From Novilysobacter selenitireducens (GTDB taxonomy: Bacteria > Pseudomonadota > Gammaproteobacteria > Xanthomonadales > Xanthomonadaceae): a stretch of 64,000 bases of DNA. Location: the NCBI RefSeq assembly GCF_020026895.1, contig NZ_JAINZW010000002.1, positions 558,001 through 622,000 of the forward strand, read 5' to 3'. A program made the position numbers and the translations under genes. Below are positions 44,174 through 59,200 of the stretch, in pieces. Position 1 is the first letter of the stretch. The number at the start of each line of letters is the position of its first letter. The notes below the pieces were generated by a model. It searched no databases. It was not told the origin of the DNA and worked only from the letters and a program-made list of their open reading frames with translations.

Positions 44174-45043
44174 ATGAGCCAGATCGAGAAACTCCACCGC
44201 GCCCGTTCCTACCCCACCCTGCGCGTCGAATCCGACCCGCAGGGCGACGCCCACTGGCTTTACATGCATGCCGACGCCGGACATGGAACCCGGCCGTGTT
44301 TCCGAACCGAGCTCATGGACGACATGTGGAGTTACCTCTCCTCGATCACCCTGCGCGATGCCCAGCGCCAGGCCGGCCGCCTGCGCCACGTCGTGTTGGC
44401 TTCAGATGCCAGCGCGTTCAACCTGGGCGGTGACCTCGCCCTGTTCTCGCGCCTGATCCGCGAGAACAACCGCGAGCGCCTGCTCGACTACGCCCGCCGC
44501 TGTGTCGACGGCGTACACCATTTCCATACCGGGCTGGGCGGCGACGTCCGCACGATCGCGCTGGTGCAGGGCGATGCACTGGGTGGCGGTCTCGAGCTGG
44601 CGCTGTCGTGCCACACCATCGTGGCCGAGGAAGGCGTAGACATGGGGTTGCCGGAGGTGCTGTTCGGCCTGTTCCCGGGCATGGGTGCTTACTCGTTCCT
44701 CTGCAAGCGCGTGACGCCGCAGATGGCCGAGAAGATCATCCTGGAAGGCCGGATCTACACCAGCGACGAGCTGTTCCGGCTCGGAGTGGTCGACGTGCTC
44801 GTGCCGAAGGGCGAAGGCACCGCGGCGGTCAACGAGATCATCCGCCAGCAGCAGCGCACGCCACACGCGTACCTGGCGCTCAATGCCGTGCGCGGTATTG
44901 CCCACCCCGTCGGCTACGACGAACTGATGGGCATCACCGAAGTCTGGGTCGACACCGCATTGGCGCTGGGCGAAAAGTCGCTGCGTACCATGGACCGGAT
45001 CGTCCGGGCGCAGGAGCGTCGCACGGGAACACACGTCGGCTGA
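44174..45043 (+). CDS. rpfF: DSF synthase RpfF (crotonase family)
   Basis: A 289-residue enzyme that makes the diffusible signal factor cis-11-methyl-2-dodecenoic acid by combined dehydration of hydroxyacyl-ACP and thioester cleavage. The crotonase fold shows HVVLASDASAFNLGGDLALF, QGDALGGGLELALSCHTI and MGLPEVLFGLFPGMGAYSF. The two catalytic glutamates of RpfF are at residues 141 and 161, exactly the known numbering. The C-terminal KSLRTMDRIVRAQERR is typical of RpfF. A GAGG site precedes the ATG. It converges with rpfC, leaving 72 bases without an obvious shared terminator. RpfC is expected to bind and restrain RpfF at low cell density. Confidence 0.97.
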   Translation: MSQIEKLHRARSYPTLRVESDPQGDAHWLYMHADAGHGTRPCFRTELMDDMWSYLSSITLRDAQRQAGRLRHVVLASDASAFNLGGDLALFSRLIRENNRERLLDYARRCVDGVHHFHTGLGGDVRTIALVQGDALGGGLELALSCHTIVAEEGVDMGLPEVLFGLFPGMGAYSFLCKRVTPQMAEKIILEGRIYTSDELFRLGVVDVLVPKGEGTAAVNEIIRQQQRTPHAYLALNAVRGIAHPVGYDELMGITEVWVDTALALGEKSLRTMDRIVRAQERRTGTHVG

Positions 45044-45115
45044 AGCGGATCGCAGCCGCACGGACGCGAATGCCATCCGGACGTCCGCCGCTTCGATGGG
45101 GACTCCAAGGGGATC

Positions 45116-47338
45116 TCAGGACGGAGAGCGCTCGCCGCTGCCGCTCGCGCCACGCGCGCGATCACGGGCTTCGAGCGCCGACCTTCCCTGTGCCAGCCGC
45201 TCGCGCAGTTGCGCCAGCCGCGCCTGCCACTCCTTCGCCAGTTGCCAGTCCGGCAATTGCATCAACTCGCCGCTGACCGCCGCGAGCTTGATCAGGCCCA
45301 GGTTGCTCGCGACGCCCTTGAGCGCGTGCGCGTGCTCCCGCGCCTTGTCGTGTTGCGCGGCTCCCGCCGCATCGGCAAACGCGACCACACATGCTTCGGC
45401 GTCGCGCAGGCATTGGCTGGTGAACTCACGCTCGAACGCCGCACCCATGCCCAGGGATTCCAACTCGTCCAGCACACCCGGGTCAAAGACGCCATCAATG
45501 GAAACCTTTGTGCCCCGGCCTTCGTCGCGCGCCCCGGTCACCATGGGTACGCCTGCGTCGATCCGGCTGTTGGATGCGATCTCGGCCAACGTGTCCAGAA
45601 GCCGTGGGGTGGACACCGGCTTGGCCAGGAATGCCCGCGCACCGGCCTGCTCGCAGGCCAGGATGGAGGCCGGCGTCACGTCCGCGCTGAGCACGACCAC
45701 TGGGGTCCGGCGGCCGCCGCCGGCTTCCAGAATGCGCAACTGCCGGAGCATGTCCAGGCCACTCAGGCCCGGCATGTGCAGGTCGACGATGACCGCGTCG
45801 TAGTCCGACAGCTCCAGCGCGTCGAGCACTTCCTCGCCGCCCTCCACGCATGTCACACGATGGCCGGCCTTCTGCAACAGGCGCTGCACCACCATTCGAT
45901 TGGCCGCATGGTCGTCCGCGACCAGTACGTGCAGGCTGCGTACGCGCGCGCGGTGGCGCAGGAACGGGTCCGAGAACGCAATGACGTTTTCGGGGCTGTC
46001 GAGCCCTGTTTTTGCCGTCGACTCGACCCGCGGCGACGTATCGAGCACCTCGCTGGAAATCGCCAGCCGGACCGGCTCAATGGCCCGATCGAATGGCAAC
46101 TCCACCCAGAACCGGCTGCCTCGGTTCTCGGTGCTTTCAAACCCGATACTGCCGCCCATCGCTTCGGCCAGCCCCTTGGCGATCGTCGTACCCAGACCGG
46201 TACCACCGTGCCGACGGGCCAGGCTGACGTCGGCCTGCTCAAAAGCTTCGAACAGGCGATGCTGCGCCGCTACGGGCACACCCACGCCTGTGTCGGTCAC
46301 GGTGAAGCGCAGGCGCATTCGATCCGGTGACGTGTCCACGACACCGACGTCCAGCCGGACCGATCCCTCATCGGTGAACTTCACTGCGTTGCCCGCCAGG
46401 TTGAGCAGCACCTGGCGCAGGTGCCCGACGTCGCCGCGCAAGATCGCCGGCACGTCGTGCGCCACGTTCTGCTCGTAGCGCAATTGCTTGGCGCGGGCTT
46501 GCGGCTGCAAAATCAGGCCAATGTTGTCGACCAGCTCGCGAGGGTCGAACTCCACCACGTTGAGCCTGAGTTTGCCGGCCTCGATCGCGGAGATGTCCAG
46601 GACGTCCTCGACCAGCGCCAGCAGGCTGCGGGTTGAGGCCTGGATTGTGCTCAGGCACTCGCGCTGCTCGGCGTCCAGGCGCGTGGTGGCCAGCAACTCC
46701 GACATCCCAGCCAGGCCGTTGAGCGGCGTGCGGAACTCGTGGCTCATGTTGGCCAGAAAACGGCTCTTGGCCTCATTGGCACGCCGGGCTTCGTCCGTGG
46801 CACGGGTCAGGGCGCGCAGCAGGCCGGACAGATAGGACGGGATCGCCACCAGGCCCAGCAGCAGGCCGACGGCCAGGACGCGGTTGTCGTGCCAGTAGGT
46901 ATTGAAGGTGATGACACTGCCGAAGCTGGCGAACGCGGCCGCCACGGCAATCACGAGGTAGCGGTTGCCGAACCGCAGGCCGTTGCCGACCGTCACCCAC
47001 ATCAGGATCACGTACACCCAGGCCAGCGGCTCGCCGATGCGGATCATGGCCAGCGCCATCAGGCCATAGTCGGCGACCATGCCGATCCCGCGGCGCAGGT
47101 GCGACTTGCCGGGGCGCGCAATGATCCACGCCAGCAACACGCCTCCCACCGTGAAGCCCGTGGCGACCATCGCCAGGACATCGGCGTAGGCATCGCGGTC
47201 CAGCGTGCCGCCGGCGCCGCGCACCAGCATGTACACCAGCACCACCGCCAGCACGATCAGGCGGATGGTTGCCTGTCCGTGCTCGCTGTCGCCGCGTTGC
47301 GACAGCCGGGTCTTGAGCCAGGACAGGTGACGTTTCAT
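45116..47338 (-). CDS. rpfC: hybrid sensor kinase RpfC, DSF receptor
   Basis: A 740-residue membrane histidine kinase. A short N-terminus and five hydrophobic helices (about residues 25-175) form the sensor. The HisKA motif [12 protein letters not shown] has phospho-acceptor His200. The ATPase N-box [13 protein letters not shown] and G-box follow, then a receiver domain with Asp519 ([11 protein letters not shown]) and an Hpt domain with His671 ([13 protein letters not shown]). The full His-Asp-His relay of the Xanthomonas protein is intact. It is five bases downstream of rpfG and co-transcribed with it; rpfH, found between them in X. campestris, is absent. Confidence 0.97.
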   Translation of the reverse strand: MKRHLSWLKTRLSQRGDSEHGQATIRLIVLAVVLVYMLVRGAGGTLDRDAYADVLAMVATGFTVGGVLLAWIIARPGKSHLRRGIGMVADYGLMALAMIRIGEPLAWVYVILMWVTVGNGLRFGNRYLVIAVAAAFASFGSVITFNTYWHDNRVLAVGLLLGLVAIPSYLSGLLRALTRATDEARRANEAKSRFLANMSHEFRTPLNGLAGMSELLATTRLDAEQRECLSTIQASTRSLLALVEDVLDISAIEAGKLRLNVVEFDPRELVDNIGLILQPQARAKQLRYEQNVAHDVPAILRGDVGHLRQVLLNLAGNAVKFTDEGSVRLDVGVVDTSPDRMRLRFTVTDTGVGVPVAAQHRLFEAFEQADVSLARRHGGTGLGTTIAKGLAEAMGGSIGFESTENRGSRFWVELPFDRAIEPVRLAISSEVLDTSPRVESTAKTGLDSPENVIAFSDPFLRHRARVRSLHVLVADDHAANRMVVQRLLQKAGHRVTCVEGGEEVLDALELSDYDAVIVDLHMPGLSGLDMLRQLRILEAGGGRRTPVVVLSADVTPASILACEQAGARAFLAKPVSTPRLLDTLAEIASNSRIDAGVPMVTGARDEGRGTKVSIDGVFDPGVLDELESLGMGAAFEREFTSQCLRDAEACVVAFADAAGAAQHDKAREHAHALKGVASNLGLIKLAAVSGELMQLPDWQLAKEWQARLAQLRERLAQGRSALEARDRARGASGSGERSPS

Positions 47339-47343
47339 GCGGC

Positions 47344-48402
47344 TCAGTCCATGCCTTTCCGCGGCGCCCGGGTGGCGAAGCGCGCGCAGATATCTTCCAG
47401 TCGAGCGCGGTTGCGCACCAGCGCGTCCACGCAGCGCGGGTCGAACAGGCGACCCTTCTGCGCATACAGGTAACCCAGCGCCGCGTCGATGTCCCAGGCC
47501 TCTTTGTAAGGGCGCTGGGAAATAAGCGCATCGAACACATCGGCCACCGCCACGATGCGGGCCTCCAGAGGGATCTCCTCGCCCACCAGGCCGTCGGGAT
47601 AGCCGCTGCCGTCGAAGCGCTCGTGGTGGCGAAGCGCGATGACCGCCCCGGTCTGGATGAAGCGGTTCTGGCTGTCGGCCAGCAGTTCATGCCCGATGCG
47701 CGGATGGCGGCGCATGACCGCCGTCTCCTCTTCGTCCAGCGGGCCGGGTTTGAGCAGTACGGCGTCGGGGATGGCGATCTTGCCGATGTCGTGCAGCGGC
47801 GCGGCCATCTCGATCATCCGCACCTCGTCCTCGAACATCCCCAGTTGCTCGGCGATCAGGCCTGCCACGTGGGCCATCCGTTCCAGGTAGACACTGGTCC
47901 CGCTGTCGCGGTACTCGATCGCCCGCGCCAGGCGTGCCAGCGTTTCGCGCTCGCGCTCCTCGACCTCGTGCATGCTCGACAGCAGGCGCTGTTCCAGCGA
48001 CAGCGCACGCTGTTTGACGTTCTCTGACTGCTGGCGCAATTGCAGCAGGTTGCGGCAGCGGGCGCGGAGCTCGCGCGGGCGCACCGGTTTGACCAGGAAG
48101 TCGATGACACCGGCATCCAGCGCCGCCTGGCGCACCGGCTCGTCGCCGACCACGGTCACAAGGATGATCGGGATGTCGCGATGGAGCGGCCGGCGGCGGA
48201 AACGGCGGGCGAACTCCAGCCCGTCGATGCCCGGCATGCGGTAGTCCAGCAGGAGCAGGTCCGGCTGGTTGGCCTCGCACCAGTTCAGGCCGGCCTCGGA
48301 CTCACCGAAGTCATGCACCGACAGCTCCGGCGCGATGTCCTCGATGATGTGGCGCAGCATGGTGCGCGCCGATGTCTGGTCATCGACGATGACGACGTTC
48401 AC
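47344..48402 (-). CDS. rpfG: response regulator RpfG, cyclic di-GMP phosphodiesterase
   Basis: A 352-residue regulator: a receiver domain with phospho-Asp53 ([11 protein letters not shown]) and Lys105 (LVKPVRPRE), a coiled linker ([20 protein letters not shown]) and an HD-GYP domain. His204-Asp205 (LHDIGK) and [14 protein letters not shown], with the GYP at 267-269, are complete, so cyclic di-GMP hydrolysis is expected. It is shorter than Xanthomonas RpfG because the N-terminus starts directly at the receiver. DSF binding to RpfC leads to RpfG phosphorylation, lowering cyclic di-GMP and switching on virulence or lytic enzymes. Confidence 0.97.
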   Translation of the reverse strand: MNVVIVDDQTSARTMLRHIIEDIAPELSVHDFGESEAGLNWCEANQPDLLLLDYRMPGIDGLEFARRFRRRPLHRDIPIILVTVVGDEPVRQAALDAGVIDFLVKPVRPRELRARCRNLLQLRQQSENVKQRALSLEQRLLSSMHEVEERERETLARLARAIEYRDSGTSVYLERMAHVAGLIAEQLGMFEDEVRMIEMAAPLHDIGKIAIPDAVLLKPGPLDEEETAVMRRHPRIGHELLADSQNRFIQTGAVIALRHHERFDGSGYPDGLVGEEIPLEARIVAVADVFDALISQRPYKEAWDIDAALGYLYAQKGRLFDPRCVDALVRNRARLEDICARFATRAPRKGMD

Positions 48403-48535
48403 GCCAGCCTATCCATGGGTTGCGGCCCCCCTCGACTGTTCCATCCCGAGCATACCCCCGCCGTCAAATTCTTGACAGCGGCCTCCCCTGCACTTCCAGT
48501 TGCCGGGATCGATGCAAACGGCATGCCGTCAGCCG

Positions 48536-50053
<1,518 letters not shown>

Positions 50054-50073
50054 AAACAGTGCGTCGGTGATGT

Positions 50074-50096
50074 GGGAGCGGCTTCAGCCGCGATCG
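50074..50096 (+). repeat. single REP-like palindromic unit
   Basis: GGGAGCGGCTTCAGCCGCGA contains the hairpin GCGGC-TTCA-GCCGC and matches the layout of the first unit at 32224 (GGAGCGAC-GTGA-GTCGCGA). It sits in the 82-base gap between prfB and lysS. Confidence 0.68.
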
Positions 50097-50135
50097 GGGT
50101 CCACGTGGGCCAGCAGCCCCGGGTGAAGAAGGAAC

Positions 50136-51264
50136 TCAGACTGCGTCGGCGCGTTTGGAGCCCGCATCCAGACCGGCCTTGAGCGCGGCCTCGACGAACT
50201 CGTCCAGGTCGCCATCCAGTACCTTCTGCGTGTCGCTGCGCTCCACGCCGGTACGCAGGTCCTTGATGCGCGACTGGTCCAGCACGTAGTTGCGGATCTG
50301 GCTGCCCCAGCCGATGTCGGACTTGGTCGCCTCGACCGCGTCGCGCTCGGCGTTGCGCTTCTGGATCTCCAGCTCGTACAGCTTGGCCGCCAGCATCTTC
50401 ATCGCGTTGTCGCGGTTCTGGTGCTGGCTGCGCCCGGTCTGGCACGCCACCACGATGCCGGTGGGCACGTGGGTGATGCGCACCGCCGACTCGGTCTTGT
50501 TGACGTGCTGGCCGCCCGCGCCCGAGGACCGGTACACGTCGGTCTTCAGGTCGGCCGGGTTGATCTCGATGTCGATGTTGTCGTCGACCTCGGGGCTGAC
50601 GAACACCGACGTGAAGCTGGTATGCCGGCGGTTGTCGGAATCGAACGGCGACTTGCGCACCAGACGGTGCACGCCGGTCTCGGTCTTCAGCCAGCCATAG
50701 GCGAAGTCGCCCTCCACGCGCAGCGTCGCGGACTTGATGCCGGCCACGTCGCCGCCGCTGGCTTCCATCAGCTCGGTCTTCCAGCCGCGCGACTCGCACC
50801 AGCGCAGGTACATGCGCAGCAGGATCTCAGCCCAGTCCTGGGCCTCGGTGCCGCCGGCGCCGGCCTGGATGTCGACGAACGCCGCGGCGCTGTCCATCTT
50901 GCCGGAGAACATGCGCTGGAACTCCAGCTGCTCGACGTCGCGCGCAAGCCTCTCGACGTCCTCGACGACGGCCTGTGCCGTGTCTTCGTCGTCTTCCATC
51001 TCGGCCAATTCGAGCAGTTCGCCCGCGCCGGTCAGGCCTTCGGTCAGCCGGCGGCTGCCGAGCACGACGCGCTCCAGCGCCGCGCGCTCACGGCCCAGCG
51101 CCTGGGCCCGCTCGGCGTCGTTCCAGACGTCTGGGCTTTCCAGTTCGCGGTTTACTTCTTCGAGGCGCTCGACCTTGGCATCGAAGTCAAAGGTACCCCC
51201 TCAGCGCATCCAGCCGACCCTGCAGGTCGGCGATGCGCTGACGGACGGGATTGGTCTCGATCAT
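50136..51264 (-). CDS. prfB: peptide chain release factor 2 (with programmed +1 frameshift)
   Basis: RF2 of 375 residues, read as two overlapping frames. The first frame gives 25 residues ([20 protein letters not shown] then LRGYL) and stops at an in-frame TGA at 51187-51189. A +1 slip on CUU continues with [13 protein letters not shown] in the second frame. The stop-codon recognition motif SPF ([12 protein letters not shown]) identifies RF2 and GAGGQHVNK is the peptidyl-tRNA hydrolysis loop. The frameshift gives autoregulation: scarce RF2 lets the ribosome shift. This is not a pseudogene. It lies between recJ and lysS. Confidence 0.97.
51186..51201 (-). other. RF2 programmed frameshift site
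   Basis: On the minus strand the sequence reads AGGGGGTACCTTTGAC. The AGGGGG acts as an internal Shine-Dalgarno element three bases before CUU, and CUU UGA C is the canonical slippery codon, stop and context. It matches the E. coli prfB signal almost base for base. Confidence 0.95.
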
Positions 51265-51339
51265 CCGTTCTCGTGTCCGTGGCTGTGGTGCGGAAAAGAC
51301 CGCGGATTCTAGCAGTTGGCGGACTTCGGCACGCGCCCG

Positions 51340-53070
51340 TCAGGGCACCGCCTCACGGTGAACCACCACCAGCTGCACGGCATCACCGCCGCGGTAGTCG
51401 TCGGGTTCCAGCCGGTAGGCGATGTGCACGCGCGACGGCGCCGGCTGCCCGTCCCACCCGCCGAAGTGGATCGCGTTGAAGCGGGTGCGGCCCAGGGCGA
51501 GTTCAAGTTTGAGGTGGCGCTCGCCCACCACGCGCGTGCCCACCACGTCGAACTCACCATCGAACTGCGGCTCCGGGAAGCCCTGCCCCCACGGCCCGCC
51601 ATGACGCAGCGCCTCGGCATTGCCGCGGCACAGGTCGGCCGGCTCCAGCGCGCCGTCGCTGTGCAGGTCCGCCTGCAACAGCGTGTCGTCCAGCCGCTCC
51701 CTCGCGCACTCCGCGAAAGCGGCGCGGAACGCATCAAGCGACGCCAGCGGCAAGGTCAGCCCCGCTGCCATCGCATGGCCGCCGAAGCGCTCGACCAGGC
51801 CCGGGTGGCGGGCCGCGACGTCGGCCAGTGCATCCCGGATATGGAAACCGGGGATGGAGCGGGCGGAGCCCCGCAGCACTTCACTGCCCGGCTCGGCCGG
51901 CGCGAATGCCACCACCGGCCGGTGCAGCCGGTCCTTGATCCGCGATGCGACCAGCCCGATCACGCCGGGGTGCCACTCGGGGTCGAACAGGCATGCAACC
52001 AGCGGTGCGACGCCGTCCTGCAGCGCGATGCGCGATACCGCACCCTCGGCCTCGTCGGTCATCTGCTGCTGCACGGCCCGCCGCTCGCCATTGATGGCGT
52101 CCAGCGTCGCGGCGATGCCGCGGGCCTGCGCGAGGTCGTCTGTCAGCAGGCACTCGATGCCAAGCGCCATGTCCTCCAGGCGGCCGGCGGCGTTGAGCCG
52201 GGGTCCGACCGCGAAGCCGATGTCGGCCGCGGTCAGGCGCGCTGGCACGCGGCCGGACACCTCGATCAGCGCCCGCAATCCGGCGCATCCCTGCCCCGAC
52301 TGCAGGCGTCGCAGGCCCGCGGCAACCAGCGCCCGGTTGTTCGTATCCAGAGGCACCAGGTCGGCCACGGTGCCGACCGCCACCAGGTCCAGCAGCGAGG
52401 TGAGGTCCGCGCCGGCGTCAGGGTGGCCCGAATCGCGCAACCGGCGTCGCAACGCGAGCAGCACGTAGAACATCACGCCGACGCCCGCCAGCGCCTTGCT
52501 CGGGAACATGTCGCCCGGCAGGTTGGGATCGACGATCACGTCCGCCGGCGGCAGGGTCGCGCCCGGCAGATGGTGGTCGGTGACCAGCACGGTCCAGCCG
52601 CGCGCCTTGGCCGCCTCGATGCCGGCATGACAGGCGATGCCGTGGTCCACCGTGACCAGCAGGTCGGGCTCGAGTGCCGCCAGCTCGTCCACCAGTGCCG
52701 GCGACAGCCCGTAGCCGTGGACCATGCGGTTGGGCACCGCGTGCGAGACGCGGCGCGCGCCCAGCATTCGCAGCCCGCGCACCCCAACCGCGCACGCGGT
52801 GGCACCGTCGCAGTCGAAGTCGCCGACCACGACGATATGACGGCCCTTTGTAATTGCATCGGCCAGCAGTGCGGTGGCGTCCTCCAGCCCCAGCAGGCCA
52901 TCAGGCGGCAGCAGGTTCACAAGTCGTGGCCGGGCATCGTCGATGCACAGCGCCCCACGCGCGGCATAGATGCGGCGCAACAGCGGTGGCACCTGCTCGG
53001 GCCACTCGCCGGGCGAAGCCGCTTCCCGGCGGCGGATGGCCACGCCGCGGCCGGGTGGCGGCGTATTCAA
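51340..53070 (-). CDS. recJ: single-stranded-DNA exonuclease RecJ
   Basis: A 576-residue 5'-3' exonuclease of the DHH family used in RecF recombination, mismatch and base-excision repair. The motifs are VVVGDFDCDGATACAVG, LVTVDHGIACHAGI, VLVTDHHLPGATLPPADVIV, the GPRLNAAGRLEDM segment and GGHAMAAGLTL of DHHA1. The start is a TTG at 53070 overlapping the rpfE stop (TTGA). No ATG or GTG lies close enough to preserve the conserved N-terminus, so it depends on coupling with rpfE. Length matches other RecJ proteins. Confidence 0.95.
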   Translation of the reverse strand: MNTPPPGRGVAIRRREAASPGEWPEQVPPLLRRIYAARGALCIDDARPRLVNLLPPDGLLGLEDATALLADAITKGRHIVVVGDFDCDGATACAVGVRGLRMLGARRVSHAVPNRMVHGYGLSPALVDELAALEPDLLVTVDHGIACHAGIEAAKARGWTVLVTDHHLPGATLPPADVIVDPNLPGDMFPSKALAGVGVMFYVLLALRRRLRDSGHPDAGADLTSLLDLVAVGTVADLVPLDTNNRALVAAGLRRLQSGQGCAGLRALIEVSGRVPARLTAADIGFAVGPRLNAAGRLEDMALGIECLLTDDLAQARGIAATLDAINGERRAVQQQMTDEAEGAVSRIALQDGVAPLVACLFDPEWHPGVIGLVASRIKDRLHRPVVAFAPAEPGSEVLRGSARSIPGFHIRDALADVAARHPGLVERFGGHAMAAGLTLPLASLDAFRAAFAECARERLDDTLLQADLHSDGALEPADLCRGNAEALRHGGPWGQGFPEPQFDGEFDVVGTRVVGERHLKLELALGRTRFNAIHFGGWDGQPAPSRVHIAYRLEPDDYRGGDAVQLVVVHREAVP

Positions 53071-54044
53071 AGAGCGTCTTCCGACACGGCGGGAGCAGCC
53101 ACGCCGGGCGCCGACCACGGCCGGCGCCAGAAACGCCAGCGGTGCGACCGCGCCACGCACACGCGATGGCCATCGGCGAAGTCCAGGGTGAAGCCCGCCA
53201 ACCGGCCTGCGGCCATGTCCGCCAACAGCGGCGACAGCCAATCGCGGTCCAGCAACGCCAGGTCGCGTGCGTGGCGCAGGTCGATCAGCGTGCGTCCGTC
53301 GAAAGTGGGGCCCGCGCCCGCTCTGCGATCAGGCAGCGAATCGACATGCGCACCGCCGGCCGCAAAAAAGGCCACCACCGTGTCGTCGTCGCTGAGCGCA
53401 TGGGAGACATTGGCCGTCACGTGGCCGGGCAGCGTGCCCGCGCCCCAGAACCACAGCGAGTTCACGGGTGCCAGGCCCGCGGCCTGTCGCTGCGCATTGC
53501 GCGGGTGGTTGTGCAGCGCCACCTGAGCCTCGCTCAGCAGCGCGCGCCAGCGGCGGCCTTCCGAGCCTTCCGGCAGGTGATCGAACAGATCCATGCCGAC
53601 GGCCTGGTCCGGCGCAGCCATGGCGGGAAGCTTCGCGCCCGGAGGCGCCCTGAGATACCAGCGCGTCGGTACCGGTGCATCGATCGGCATGCCGATATCG
53701 CCGAACAGCGGCCGCAGCGCCGGCATGAACGCCGCCGCATCGTCCGCCGTCAGCCCGAGTGCATCCCCGTGCGACAGCAGCCGCGCGCCATTGATGTCGG
53801 GCTGGATGTACACCGGATCAGCGCGCAGCCACGTAGCGCCTGCCGCATCGCCGGCATCGCGCTGGCGCGTGATCGCGGCAGCAGGCCAGCCACGCGGCAG
53901 GATGTCCAGCCAGTCATGCAGCCGGTCGCCGTCGCCGGAGTCATGGTCGCCTCGCCCCAGCCAGCGTGCAGTGGCCTCCGGCACGCGCTGCCCGCCGAAT
54001 CGCTCGCGCGGCGGAAGCAGGAGGATGGCGAAGGCGGCGGCCAC
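53067..54044 (-). CDS. rpfE: RpfE-like protein (phosphoglycerate mutase-like)
   Basis: A 325-residue protein placed between greA and recJ, the same location as rpfE in Xanthomonas. The sequence has ADPVYIQPDINGARLLSHGD near the first third and NSLWFWGAGTLPG in the middle, as in a group annotated as cofactor-independent phosphoglycerate mutase homologues. The metal-binding residues of true iPGM are not evident, so catalysis is doubtful. In Xanthomonas rpfE mutants show altered enzyme and polysaccharide production, but the molecular role is unclear. The start is a GTG four bases after greA; its end overlaps recJ. The gene symbol rests on location and overall pattern. Confidence 0.78.
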   Translation of the reverse strand: MAAAFAILLLPPRERFGGQRVPEATARWLGRGDHDSGDGDRLHDWLDILPRGWPAAAITRQRDAGDAAGATWLRADPVYIQPDINGARLLSHGDALGLTADDAAAFMPALRPLFGDIGMPIDAPVPTRWYLRAPPGAKLPAMAAPDQAVGMDLFDHLPEGSEGRRWRALLSEAQVALHNHPRNAQRQAAGLAPVNSLWFWGAGTLPGHVTANVSHALSDDDTVVAFFAAGGAHVDSLPDRRAGAGPTFDGRTLIDLRHARDLALLDRDWLSPLLADMAAGRLAGFTLDFADGHRVCVARSHRWRFWRRPWSAPGVAAPAVSEDAL

Positions 54045-54048
54045 GGGC

Positions 54049-54525
54049 TCAGCCCGGGTAGCTGACGCCGACGATCTCGTACTCGCGCGTGCCGCCGGGC
54101 GCCTCGATGGTGACGCTGTCGCCCTCGTGCTTGCCGATCAGGGCACGCGCCACCGGGGAGGACACCGCAATCAGACCCTTTTTGATGTCGGCCTCCAGGT
54201 CGCCGACGATCTGGTAGCGCGTCTCCTCGTCGGTGTCGGTGTCGGCCAGCTCGACCACCGCGCCGAACACGATGCGCGAACCGGCGTTGAGCTTGGAGAC
54301 ATCGATGACCTGCGCGTGCGACAGCTCGGCCTCGAGCTGCTTGATGCGCCCCTCGATGAAACCCTGCTGCTCGCGCGCGGCGTGGTACTCGGCGTTCTCC
54401 TTGAGGTCGCCGTGGGCGCGGGCTTCGGCAATGGCGTTGATCACCGCCGGGCGCTTGACCGACTTGAGCTCCTCGAGCTCGGCGCGCAGGCGCTGGGCGC
54501 CCTGGATGGTCAGGGGTGCTTGCAT
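54049..54525 (-). CDS. greA: transcription elongation factor GreA
   Basis: A 158-residue GreA that stimulates RNA polymerase to cleave backtracked transcripts. The N-terminal coiled coil carries [20 protein letters not shown] followed by [20 protein letters not shown], with the acidic tip residues. The C-terminal FKBP-like domain ends [20 protein letters not shown]. The length is exact for the family. It is the head of greA-rpfE-recJ, whose genes are four bases apart or overlapping. Confidence 0.97.
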   Translation of the reverse strand: MQAPLTIQGAQRLRAELEELKSVKRPAVINAIAEARAHGDLKENAEYHAAREQQGFIEGRIKQLEAELSHAQVIDVSKLNAGSRIVFGAVVELADTDTDEETRYQIVGDLEADIKKGLIAVSSPVARALIGKHEGDSVTIEAPGGTREYEIVGVSYPG

Positions 54526-54570
54526 GGAACGTCCTCTTCCCGGCACGTCGCCGGGCCTTGAATGCGTGAA

Positions 54571-54589
54571 GCCGGCCCGGGGGGCCGGC
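54571..54589 (-). terminator. GC-rich hairpin between carB and greA
   Basis: A perfect eight-base-pair stem GCCGGCCC / GGGCCGGC with a three-base loop lies in the 165-base gap after carB. No U-run follows on the minus strand (TTCACG), so it may only slow or partly stop transcription before greA. Confidence 0.35.
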
Positions 54590-54690
54590 ATCGAAAAGGG
54601 TTGGAACCCGATGTCGCCCGATTGTGGACGATCACCCGGGGGTGGGCGCAACCGGCACCATGAACGGCCGCCGGTTGCGCCGGGAGCGGA

Positions 54691-57954
<3,264 letters not shown>

Positions 57955-57955
57955 G

Positions 57956-59077
57956 TCAGTTGGCCTCCATGAGCGCAACGAATCGGTCGAACAAAGGGGA
58001 TACATCGTGCGGGCCGGGGCTGGCTTCCGGGTGCCCCTGGAAACTGAAGGCCGGCGCGTCGGTCAGCTCGATGCCCTGGTTGGAGCCGTCGAACAGCGAG
58101 CGGTGGATGACGCGCACGTTGGCCGGCAGCGTGGCCTCGTCGATGGCGAAGCCGTGGTTCTGGCTGGTGATCATCACCCGCTTGCTGTCCAGGTCCTGGA
58201 CCGGGTGGTTGGCGCCGTGGTGGCCGAACTTCATCTTCACCGTGCTGGCACCTGCAGCCAGCCCGAGCAACTGGTGGCCCAGGCAAATGCCGAACGTGGG
58301 CACCTTCGCGGCGATGAACTCGCGGATCGCGGCGATCGCGTAGTCGCACGGTGCCGGGTCGCCCGGGCCGTTGGACAGGAACACGCCGTCGGGCTTCATT
58401 GCCAGCACGTCGGCGGCGGGCGTCTGCGCCGGCACCACCGTCACGCGGCAGCCGCGCTCGGCGATCATCCGCAGGATGTTGCGCTTCACGCCGTAGTCGT
58501 AGGCCACCACGTGCAGCCGCGCATCGGCGGTATCGAAGGCGTTGCGGTCCAGGTCCAGCTGGCCTTCGGTCCACTCGTAGGCGGACTTCGTGCTGACCTC
58601 GCGCGCCAGGTCCATGCCCTTCAGGCCCGGGAACTTGCGCGCGGCCTCGATGGCTTCGTCCCGGTCGATGCGCCCGGCCATCAGCGCGCCGTTCTGCGCG
58701 CCGCGGTCACGCAGCAGGCGGGTCAGCTTCCGGGTATCGATGCCGGCGATGGCGACCACGCCGCGCTCGGCCAGCCATTCCGGCAACGGCTGCTGGCTGC
58801 GCCAGTTGCTGGGCCGGCGCGGCACGTCGCGCACGATCAGGCCGGCCGACCAGACCTGGGCGGCCTCGTCGTCCTGCGCGGTGCAACCGGTGTTGCCCAC
58901 GTGCGGATAGGTCAGCGTGACCAGCTGCCGGGCGTAGGACGGGTCGGTGACGATCTCCTGGTAGCCGGTGATCGCGGTATTGAAGACGACTTCGCCGACC
59001 GAAAGGCCGGGCGCGCCTACGGAAACGCCCTCGAAGCAGGTGCCGTCTTCGAGTGCGAGGAGTGCAAGTTCAGTCAC
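57956..59077 (-). CDS. carA: carbamoyl phosphate synthase, small (glutaminase) subunit
   Basis: A 373-residue subunit that releases ammonia from glutamine. The N-terminal domain has [20 protein letters not shown]. The C-terminal class I amidotransferase has the nucleophile Cys in [15 protein letters not shown] and the His-Glu pair in [13 protein letters not shown]. The start is a GTG at 59077 ([17 protein letters not shown]). An upstream extension is open but lacks family character. The 238-base leader before it contains a TAGAAT promoter box. Confidence 0.96.
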   Translation of the reverse strand: MTELALLALEDGTCFEGVSVGAPGLSVGEVVFNTAITGYQEIVTDPSYARQLVTLTYPHVGNTGCTAQDDEAAQVWSAGLIVRDVPRRPSNWRSQQPLPEWLAERGVVAIAGIDTRKLTRLLRDRGAQNGALMAGRIDRDEAIEAARKFPGLKGMDLAREVSTKSAYEWTEGQLDLDRNAFDTADARLHVVAYDYGVKRNILRMIAERGCRVTVVPAQTPAADVLAMKPDGVFLSNGPGDPAPCDYAIAAIREFIAAKVPTFGICLGHQLLGLAAGASTVKMKFGHHGANHPVQDLDSKRVMITSQNHGFAIDEATLPANVRVIHRSLFDGSNQGIELTDAPAFSFQGHPEASPGPHDVSPLFDRFVALMEAN

Positions 59078-59200
59078 GTGGGTCGCCTTGGATGCCGGGG
59101 GGCTGACTGACCCCGGCGCAGGCCTCGCAGAATGCGGGCTGCAGCAAGGCACGGACGCGGTGCGGGACCGGTCCGGCGAGCGGGGTTCAGGCGAGCGGGA

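Noticed and set aside
45044-45115. A shared bidirectional terminator between rpfF and rpfC
   Set aside because: Only a short self-complementary CGGACGTCCG is present and no U-run follows on either strand.
51065-51264. Reading prfB as a frameshifted pseudogene or as starting at 51065
   Set aside because: The TGA lies in the canonical RF2 frameshift signal and the downstream frame continues the RF2 N-terminal domain.
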